This document shows, piece after piece, positions 1 through 5,545 of a DNA stretch of 12,493 nucleotides; position 1 is the stretch's first letter, and every line of letters starts with the position of its first letter. Below the pieces are notes generated by a model, which was not told where the DNA came from, searched no databases, and saw only the letters and a program-made list of their open reading frames with translations. Source of the DNA: Neorhizobium sp. UBA7851 (GTDB lineage: Bacteria > Pseudomonadota > Alphaproteobacteria > Rhizobiales > Rhizobiaceae); NCBI GenBank assembly GCA_002500765.1, contig DLSX01000244.1, forward strand, positions 1 through 12,493, in the 5' to 3' direction. A program made the position numbers and the translations under genes.

Positions 1-23
1 CGTTCGAACTTTTCCTTGGCCAT
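1..23 (-). CDS. tuf: Elongation factor Tu, N-terminal fragment cut by the window edge
   Basis: Reading leftwards from the ATG at 23-21, the codons give MAKEKFE followed by a partial Arg codon, which is the usual start of bacterial EF-Tu. A good Shine-Dalgarno AGGAG lies at 35-31, seven bases before the ATG. The gene sits directly downstream of tRNA-Tyr and tRNA-Gly on the same strand, the arrangement known from the tRNA-tufB operons of many proteobacteria. EF-Tu brings aminoacyl-tRNA to the ribosome using GTP. Only seven whole codons are visible, so the call rests on this short motif, the ribosome binding site and the context. It is probably transcribed from the promoter at 343-371 together with the tRNAs. 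Confidence 0.8.
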
Positions 24-83
24 GGCCAAACTCCTGTGGCCCGGGTCCGGAACGGAGGGGCGCTGTGCTCAGTTCATAAAACC

Positions 84-157
84 TGGAGCGGGTAGCGGGA
101 ATCGAACCCGCGTATTCAGCTTGGAAGGCTGCTGCTCTACCATTGAGCTATACCCGC
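84..157 (-). tRNA. tRNA-Gly (anticodon TCC)
   Basis: This is a 74-nt tRNA with the 3' CCA encoded (84-86). The seven-base acceptor stem begins GCGGGTA and pairs fully with its 3' partner. The D-arm (AGCTCAATGGTAGAGC), the anticodon loop CTTCCAA with anticodon TCC, and the T-loop TTCGATT are all present. It lies 29 bases after tRNA-Tyr and 60 bases before the tuf start codon. The three are very likely cut from one transcript. Confidence 0.97.
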
Positions 158-186
158 GGTATGTTTGGTCCGATCCGGAAACAGAA

Positions 187-271
187 TGGTGGAGGGAGTT
201 GGATTTGAACCAACGTAGGCTGAGCCAACGGATTTACAGTCCGTCCCCTTTAACCACTCGGGCATCCCTCC
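187..271 (-). tRNA. tRNA-Tyr (anticodon GTA)
   Basis: This is an 85-nt class II tRNA with an encoded CCA (187-189). The acceptor stem GGAGGGA pairs perfectly with TCCCTCC, and the discriminator base is A. The anticodon loop is CTGTAAA (anticodon GTA). The long variable arm is the one expected of bacterial tRNA-Tyr, and the T-loop is TTCAAAT. It is the first gene after the promoter at 343-371. Confidence 0.97.
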
Positions 272-342
272 AGTATTCCGTCTGGATCGTGAGACCAAGT
301 TCGTCAGACCCGGTAGCGTGTCGCCCCGTCGTCTGTGGCGGC

Positions 343-371
343 TATATGACCGGCTCGTTTCCGTCTGTCAA
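343..371 (-). promoter_or_regulatory. Promoter of the tRNA-Tyr - tRNA-Gly - tuf operon
   Basis: On the minus strand a perfect -35 box TTGACA (371-366) is followed by a 17-bp spacer and the -10 box CATATA (348-343). The next bases, GCCGCCA, form a GC-rich discriminator of the kind found at stable-RNA promoters under stringent (ppGpp) control. The start point would fall near 336, leaving a leader of about 65 nt before tRNA-Tyr. The boxes are read directly from the sequence; the link to stringent control is inference. Confidence 0.75.
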
Positions 372-435
372 CACGACCTTATTGAAAAAATGACGAAAAA
401 ATTACGTTCTCCACCGGGGCCGTTGCGGAAGGGCT

Positions 436-463
436 TTGCGACAAGGGGGCTCGCCTATATAAG
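436..463 (+). promoter_or_regulatory. Candidate rlmB promoter
   Basis: TTGCGA (436-441), a 16-bp spacer and TATAAG (458-463, inside TATATAAG) look like a sigma-70 promoter. It ends only five bases before the rlmB ATG at 469, so transcription would begin at or next to the start codon. It lies back to back with the tRNA promoter at 343-371. The -35 box is only partly matched. Confidence 0.45.
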
Positions 464-468
464 GCGGC

Positions 469-1347
469 ATGAGCACAAAAGATCCCAAAGACAAATCCGC
501 CCGCGACACACATTATGCAACGCTGCGCCGTGCGGTGCGCGACCAGAAGCGCGAGCGCGGCGAGATTCCGACGCCCAAGGAGCAGAAGCGTCCGAAGTCC
601 AACAAGGACTGGAAGCCGCCGCAGCTGCTGCCGGATCAGGTCCATCTTTATGGTCTTCACACCGTGCGCGCCGCGCTCGAAAATCCGGAGCGCAAGCTTA
701 TCAAGCTTACCGTCACCCAGAATGCCTTTGTTCGGCTCGATATCGGTGAATCGGTCTCGCTGCCCTTCCCCGTCGAATTCGTCTCGCCGCAGGATATCGA
801 CAAGGTGCTCGGCCCCGAGGCGATCCATCAGGGCGTCATGCTGGAAACCCGGCCGCTGCCTGTCCGCCGGCTGGATGCGCTGAAGGAGAGCCCTCTCCTT
901 CTCGTGCTCGATCAGGTCACCGATCCGCACAATGTCGGCGCGATCATGCGTTCCGCCGTGGCCTTCGGCGCCGGCGCCATCATCACCACACAGAGACACA
1001 GCCCGACGGAATCCGGCGTGCTCGCCAAATCCGCATCCGGCGCATTGGAACTCATCCCCTATATCCAGATCACCAATCTCTCCGATGCCCTTGGCGAACT
1101 GCACAAGCTGGGTTTCAGGACGATCGGCCTTGATTCGGAAGGACCGGCTCCTCTCGAGAAAACGTTTGCCGGTGAAAAGATCGCGCTTGTGCTCGGGTCC
1201 GAAGGCAAGGGTATCCGACAGAAAACGCGGGAAACGGTATCCGCCCTCGCCCGGTTGGACATGCCCGGTGCGATCAAGTCGCTCAACGTATCCAATGCAG
1301 CAGCGATCGCGCTTTATGCGACCCGCCAGCATCTGACGAAAGCCTGA
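469..1347 (+). CDS. rlmB: 23S rRNA (guanosine-2'-O-)-methyltransferase RlmB (SpoU/TrmH family)
   Basis: This 292-residue enzyme is expected to methylate the ribose of G2251 (E. coli numbering) in the peptidyl-transferase P-loop of 23S rRNA, using S-adenosylmethionine. Residues about 56-128 (from VHLYGLHTVRAAL) match the L30e-like substrate-binding domain. The SpoU catalytic domain follows with its three knot motifs: DPHNVGAIMRSA (152-163, with Asn155 and Arg161), LVLGSEGKGIR (240-250) and SLNVSNAAAIALY (271-283). About 50 charged, probably disordered N-terminal residues make it longer than the 243-residue E. coli protein; I recall rhizobial versions having such an extension. The start at 469 follows AAGG four bases upstream. 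TrmH-type tRNA methylase is the main alternative, but the N-terminal domain and motif wording favour RlmB. Confidence 0.9.
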   Translation: MSTKDPKDKSARDTHYATLRRAVRDQKRERGEIPTPKEQKRPKSNKDWKPPQLLPDQVHLYGLHTVRAALENPERKLIKLTVTQNAFVRLDIGESVSLPFPVEFVSPQDIDKVLGPEAIHQGVMLETRPLPVRRLDALKESPLLLVLDQVTDPHNVGAIMRSAVAFGAGAIITTQRHSPTESGVLAKSASGALELIPYIQITNLSDALGELHKLGFRTIGLDSEGPAPLEKTFAGEKIALVLGSEGKGIRQKTRETVSALARLDMPGAIKSLNVSNAAAIALYATRQHLTKA

Positions 1348-1442
1348 TCGTCGCCCTGGAAGGACATTAGAGAGATCTGATAAATCCATCCTCGCGCAAG
1401 CCTTCCATGATCACATCCTAATATTGAGTTGGGGAGATGCGC

Positions 1443-2024
1443 ATGGAAACCGGAGCGTGGAAAAGTCCCGTCGTTATCGAAATGTACGGCCGGCCGGGAA
1501 CGGTGATCGTGACCGGCACCCTCGACGCAGCGCTGATGCTGATCGGCGCATGGCCGACCAAACGGACAGAATCACATTTCGCGGCAGTACTCAGCTGCCG
1601 CGACGTGCTGATCGGCCAGGCCGATGCAGGTCTTGCGCGTGTCAATTTCATCGAGGCGGCGCTCGAGGCGGGCTATCGCATCGAACCCGAAACCTTCCTC
1701 AGCGACCGCTGGGATCTCACGCCGCGGCCGACAGAAACAAGCCGGCCCGCATTGGGACTGGCGGAACTGATACGCAAACGCGCCGTTGCAACAGTCGACC
1801 GGTATGCGGAGCAGGAAACGGATACGCTGCGCCAGCTGGAGACTGAAGAGAACGCCGCAAGCAAGATTCCTGTACAAGCCCGCGAGAGCCCGCCTCCGCG
1901 CCTTCGGGACCTGCTTGGCCGGCTTTTCAGTCTGCTCGGCCTGATCGGGCGTGAAATCGGCCGGTCGCTTGTCGCACCCTTAAGCTTATCCCCATCCCGA
2001 CGCACCGACCGGCAGATTCAATAG
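1443..2024 (+). CDS. DUF982 domain protein with C-terminal extension
   Basis: This is a 193-residue hypothetical protein. Residues about 4-83 carry the features I associate with DUF982, a small family abundant in rhizobia: an early W-x-x-PV, a central ALMLIGAWP, a cysteine in LSCRDVLIG, and the closing ARVNFIEAALEAGY. No function is established for DUF982. The remaining 110 residues match nothing I know. They are rich in charged residues and end in a leucine-rich, amphipathic-looking stretch (about 150-176, LRDLLGRLFSLLGLIGREIG) and a basic tail. The ATG at 1443 is preferred over the in-frame ATG at 1437, because the GGGGAG at 1431-1436 touches the first but stands six bases from the second. 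It lies 95 bp after rlmB and 116 bp before the cysQ-like gene on the same strand, so it may be co-transcribed with them. Confidence 0.75.
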   Translation: METGAWKSPVVIEMYGRPGTVIVTGTLDAALMLIGAWPTKRTESHFAAVLSCRDVLIGQADAGLARVNFIEAALEAGYRIEPETFLSDRWDLTPRPTETSRPALGLAELIRKRAVATVDRYAEQETDTLRQLETEENAASKIPVQARESPPPRLRDLLGRLFSLLGLIGREIGRSLVAPLSLSPSRRTDRQIQ

Positions 2025-2140
2025 GACAGTTGTGCCCAGTCACTTCCGCTTCACCGGCTGAACCGGACCGCAAATCGTCCGCGCGGATGCGCCACCTTTA
2101 GACTCCCCTCTTTTGCCAAATCGTGGCATGGGAATGGATC

Positions 2141-2968
2141 ATGACGATCACCCGGCCCAAATTCTCCTCGCAACAATCGATAGCCGCCATTTTCGAACGG
2201 GCCGCACTTGAAGCCGGGCGCCCTATTCTGGCAATCCACCGAGCCGGGCCGAATGCGCGCTACAAGGCTGACGCGTCGCCGGTCACCGAAGCGGACGAGC
2301 AGGCAGAGGCAGTCATTCTCAGCGAGCTGGAAAAGGCCTGCCCAGATATTCCGATCGTCGCGGAGGAACGTGCCGCAGCGGGCTGCATTCCCGATATAAC
2401 GGACAAGGCCTTCATCCTTGTCGACCCGCTCGACGGGACGAAGGAATTCATCAACGGCCATGACGATTTTACTGTCAATATCGCACTGATCGAAGACGGC
2501 GCACCCGTTGCAGGCTTCGTCTACGCGCCGGCGCTCGGCATCGCCTATGTCGGCACTGTTGATGGCGCGCAAAAACTCTGGATCGACGAAAACTTCCGAG
2601 TCATGCGCCGCGAACCGATCCATGCCCGCACCGTTGCCATCCCGGACATTGCGGTGGCCAGCCGCTCGCATCGCTGCACCCAGACCGACGGCTTTCTGAG
2701 CGGATGCGGTGCGCGCGAAATCCGGACTGTCGGATCATCACTGAAATTCTGCCTGATTGCCGAAGGCACGGCCGACATCTATCCCCGCTTCGGGCGAACC
2801 ATGGAATGGGATACGGCCGCAGGCGACGCCGTCCTGCGCGCCGCAGGCGGCATGACGGTCGATCTCGATGGAGCGCCATTGCGCTATGGAAAAACGGGAC
2901 GATCGGATCGCGCGGATTTCGCCAACCCGGATTTCCTGGCGCGGTGTTCCCAAACGCCGAAGGGCTGA
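2141..2968 (+). CDS. cysQ: 3'(2'),5'-bisphosphate nucleotidase, CysQ-like (inositol monophosphatase superfamily)
   Basis: This 275-residue protein probably removes the 3'-phosphate of PAP/PAPS, by-products of sulfate activation, in a Mg2+-dependent and Li+-sensitive way. The superfamily metal ligands are all visible: VAEE (Glu75), DPLDGTKEF (Asp95 and Asp98) and MEWDTAAGDAVLRAAGG (Asp224). The wording DGTKEFINGHDDFTVNIAL is typical of CysQ rather than of inositol or histidinol phosphatases, although only activity would settle it. An in-frame GTG at 2123 would add six residues; the ATG at 2141 is chosen as the more usual codon, and no strong ribosome binding site decides it. It is last in a same-strand row after rlmB and the DUF982 gene, and faces tRNA-Thr tail to tail. 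I saw no clear terminator after it. Confidence 0.85.
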   Translation: MTITRPKFSSQQSIAAIFERAALEAGRPILAIHRAGPNARYKADASPVTEADEQAEAVILSELEKACPDIPIVAEERAAAGCIPDITDKAFILVDPLDGTKEFINGHDDFTVNIALIEDGAPVAGFVYAPALGIAYVGTVDGAQKLWIDENFRVMRREPIHARTVAIPDIAVASRSHRCTQTDGFLSGCGAREIRTVGSSLKFCLIAEGTADIYPRFGRTMEWDTAAGDAVLRAAGGMTVDLDGAPLRYGKTGRSDRADFANPDFLARCSQTPKG

Positions 2969-3089
2969 CGAGAGATACATCCTGCGTATGACAATGCCGC
3001 ACACGACCGGCTAGGCTGAGGATCTTTGTTCAACGCATGCCGATGCACTCATGCAAAAGCGCGGGAAAACAGATTGTCGTTGGAAATAA

Positions 3090-3165
<76 letters not shown>

Positions 3166-3372
3166 ATCCATTGGGTGTGGGAGTTACCATATTTTATTCT
3201 GCTGTAAAGCAAAAACGTCGCAGTGCGTCGGATTTGTCCAGTATCTTCGGTCGGGAGTGGACGAAGATGATGGTCCGGGCGCTTGTCCACGCTCTGTCTT
3301 TTCCTGTACCACTGCTGCGCTTGCGGCTTATCGGCTTTCAGGCGATCGACAACTCAGAACGTCGTTGAAGGC

Positions 3373-3397
3373 GCCCCCGGCCTCAATCCCAGGGGGC
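3373..3397 (+). other. Stem-loop just upstream of nadK
   Basis: GCCCCC (3373-3378) and GGGGGC (3392-3397) form a six-pair GC stem. Two further G-C pairs can form inside it (3379-3380 with 3389-3390) around a single bulged A. The hairpin ends 37 bases before the nadK ATG. The following ATCTTTG is not a T-run, so it is not a clear terminator. It could be a leader structure of nadK, or chance. The rest of 3166-3434 holds no gene that I can support. Confidence 0.35.
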
Positions 3398-3434
3398 ATC
3401 TTTGACGGCGACATCGTCAAAGGCCTGCCTGTTC

Positions 3435-4208
3435 ATGCCCAATCCCTGCGAGAAGCTGTGTTTTATCGCATCCCCGGCACCTGAAGCCCAAGCGGCGCTT
3501 GAAGAGCTTGTCCGGCTTTACGGCAACCGGCCGATCGGTGAAGCCGATGTCATCGTGGCGCTCGGCGGCGACGGGTTCATGCTGCAGACCCTGCACGAAA
3601 CGATCACTTCGGGCCCAAGGGTCTATGGCATGAACCGCGGATCGGTCGGCTTTCTGATGAACGATTACCGCACGGATGCGCTGCCGGAACGGATCGCCAT
3701 TGCAGTCGAGAACGACTTTCATCCGCTCAAGATGACGACGACCGGCACCGATGGTTCAACGTCGGTCGCGCTTGCGATCAACGAGGTCTACCTGTTTCGC
3801 CAGTCCTATCAGGCGGCAAAGTTGCGGGTGGAGATCGATGGCCGCGTGCGGCTCGACGAATTGATCTGCGATGGCGTGATGGTCGCGACCCCCGCCGGTT
3901 CGACGGCCTATAATCTCTCCGCCCACGGCCCTATCCTGCCTCTGGAATCACCGTTGCTGGCAATGACGCCGGTTTCGCCCTACCGGCCGCGGCGCTGGCG
4001 CGGCGCGCTTCTGCCAAACCAGGTCTGCGTCGACATCACCATTCTCGAGCCGGAGAAACGGCCGGTCAACGCGGTGGCGGACAATGCCGAGGTCAAATCG
4101 GTGCTGCATGTGCGGATCGCCCAGTCCACGGAACTGACGGCATGCATTCTTTCCGACCCGGATCATTCCTGGTCCGACCGAATTCTGGCCGAGCAGTTCA
4201 TGAACTGA
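3435..4208 (+). CDS. nadK: NAD kinase (ATP-NAD+ phosphotransferase)
   Basis: NAD kinase phosphorylates NAD+ to NADP+ in the cytoplasm, the only route to NADP. The family motifs are clear: LGGDGFMLQ (43-51, with catalytic Asp46), NRGSVGFLMN (67-76), INEVYLFR (115-122) and the glycine-rich DGVMVATPAGSTAYNLSAHGPI (146-167). In this last motif the common TPTGSTAY reads TPAGSTAY, a variant I recall from other rhizobial enzymes. The reading frame is open from a TTG at 3402. The ATG at 3435 is chosen because it gives 257 residues and an N-terminus (MPNPCEKLCFIASP) that lines up with remembered rhizobial NadK proteins. The ribosome binding site is weak (AAAGG at 3419-3423). It is a single gene converging on prfB across the terminator at 4254-4282. 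Confidence 0.92.
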   Translation: MPNPCEKLCFIASPAPEAQAALEELVRLYGNRPIGEADVIVALGGDGFMLQTLHETITSGPRVYGMNRGSVGFLMNDYRTDALPERIAIAVENDFHPLKMTTTGTDGSTSVALAINEVYLFRQSYQAAKLRVEIDGRVRLDELICDGVMVATPAGSTAYNLSAHGPILPLESPLLAMTPVSPYRPRRWRGALLPNQVCVDITILEPEKRPVNAVADNAEVKSVLHVRIAQSTELTACILSDPDHSWSDRILAEQFMN

Positions 4209-4253
4209 GGGGCCGGAGAGAGGCCTGAAACCTTTAACACGATCAGGAAACGA

Positions 4254-4282
4254 AAAAGGCCGGGTGCGAGACCCGGCCTTTT
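4254..4282. terminator. Bidirectional rho-independent terminator between nadK and prfB
   Basis: A perfect 12-bp stem, AAAAGGCCGGGT (4254-4265) paired with ACCCGGCCTTTT (4271-4282), encloses loop GCGAG. The A-run on one arm and the T-run on the other make it work in both directions. It lies 46 bases after the nadK stop and 24 bases after the prfB stop on the other strand. Confidence 0.92.
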
Positions 4283-4305
4283 CCTTGACATGGCAATTTC
4301 GAGCG

Positions 4306-5437
4306 TCAATCGACGTCGGCAACATCGACATCCGGCTTGCCGCTGATGCGGTGCGCCAGTGCCGCTTCCATGAACTCGTTGAGTTCGCCGTCGAGAACGT
4401 CGTCCGGCGCCGTGCTGGATACGCCCGTGCGCAGGTCCTTGACCAGCTGATAGGGCTGCAGAACGTAGGAGCGGATCTGGTGGCCCCAACCGATATCGCT
4501 CTTGGAGGCAGCCTCGGCATTGGCAGCGGCTTCACGCTTCATCAGTTCGGCTTCGTACATGCGGGCACGCAACATTTCCCATGCCTTGGCGCGGTTCTTG
4601 TGCTGCGAGCGTTCCTGCTGGCAGGACACCACGATGCCGGTCGGGATATGGGTGATGCGCACGGCCGAATCGGTCGTGTTGACGTGCTGTCCGCCGGCAC
4701 CCGATGCACGATAGGTGTCGATACGGCAGTCGCTTTCATTGACCTCGATGTTGATCGAGTCGTCGACGACCGGATAGACCCAGATAGACGAGAAGGACGT
4801 GTGACGGCGCGCATTCGAATCGTAGGGCGAAATACGCACGAGGCGATGCACGCCCGATTCAGTCTTCATCCAGCCGAAGGCGTTGTGTCCCTTGACGAGG
4901 ATCGTCGCCGACTTGATGCCGGCTTCTTCGCCGTCATGCATTTCGAGCAATTCGACCTTGTAGCCCTGACGTTCGGCCCAGCGGGTATACATGCGCAGAA
5001 GCATGTTCGCCCAGTCCTGGCTCTCGGTACCACCGGCACCGGAATGGACTTCGACATAGGTGTCGTTGGCATCGGCTTCACCCGAAAGCATGGCTTCGAC
5101 CTGGCGGCGGGAAGCTTCAGCCTTGAGTGCCTTCAATGCAGCTTCGGCATCCTTTACGATGTCGTCGTCGCCTTCTTCCTCACCAAGCTCGATGAGCTCG
5201 ATATTGTCGGCGAGCTGCTGCTCCATCGCTTTGACGCCGTTCAGCCCATCATCGAGCTGCTGGCGTTCGCGCATCAGCTTCTGAGCTTCCTGCGCATCGT
5301 TCCAGAGGTTGGGGTCCTCTGCCTTGTTGTTCAACCAGTCCAGTCTTCTTACAGCCTGATCCCAGTCAAAGATGCCTCCTCAGCAGGCTTATGGCCTGCT
5401 TGATTTCGTCGACAACGTTCAGCATTTCCGCGCGCAT
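4306..5437 (-). CDS. prfB: Peptide chain release factor 2, expressed through a programmed +1 frameshift
   Basis: RF2 recognises UGA and UAA stop codons and triggers peptide release. The gene starts at the ATG at 5437 and reads 23 codons (MRAEMLNVVDEIKQ... to Leu23) before an in-frame TGA at 5368-5366. Skipping one base after CTT (5371-5369) moves into the frame starting DWDQAVRRLDW, which runs to the stop at 4308-4306. The joined product is 376 residues, close to the RF2 norm. The catalytic GGQ is at residues 248-250, inside SGAGGQHVN. The stop-codon-reading tripeptide, SPF in E. coli, is SPY at 203-205. The nucleotide interval therefore contains one extra base; this is recoding, not a broken gene. 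prfB follows PBP1a on the same strand with a 108-bp gap (5438-5545), in which I see no terminator, and it ends at the shared terminator at 4254-4282. Confidence 0.95.
5365..5380 (-). promoter_or_regulatory. prfB programmed +1 frameshift site
   Basis: On the minus strand the site reads AGGAGG (5380-5375), CAT, CTT, TGA, C. This is the same arrangement as in E. coli prfB: an internal Shine-Dalgarno three bases before the slippery CTT codon, then TGA followed by C. Known biology: scarce RF2 makes the ribosome pause at TGA and shift forward by one base, producing more RF2. This is an autoregulatory loop. Here the Shine-Dalgarno is the full consensus. Confidence 0.95.
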
Positions 5438-5545
5438 GGCGTGTTCTTCTCTCTCTGTGATCTTCAGGGATTAAGATGCGGTGGGACATAATTGCGCCGG
5501 GGCAGGATGTAAAGGCCGCCCCGGTCGCCGAAAGGTCCGACCCGA

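Noticed and set aside
16..393. Open frame of 125 codons on the plus strand
   Set aside because: It runs through both tRNA genes and the tuf start, so it is a chance frame.
379..1389. Open frame of 336 codons on the minus strand
   Set aside because: It is antisense to rlmB and spans the rlmB promoter. The product has no family resemblance.
1357..1407. TGGAAGG ... CCTTCCA inverted repeat after rlmB as a terminator
   Set aside because: The arms are about 37 bases apart and no T-run follows. It is most likely chance.
5334..5371. prfB as a pseudogene because of the in-frame TGA
   Set aside because: The surrounding AGGAGG-CAT-CTT-TGA-C is the classic recoding site, and the downstream frame continues the RF2 sequence without a gap.
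4264..5403. Open frame of 379 codons on the plus strand
   Set aside because: It is the antisense shadow of prfB and begins within the terminator hairpin. No protein family features were seen.
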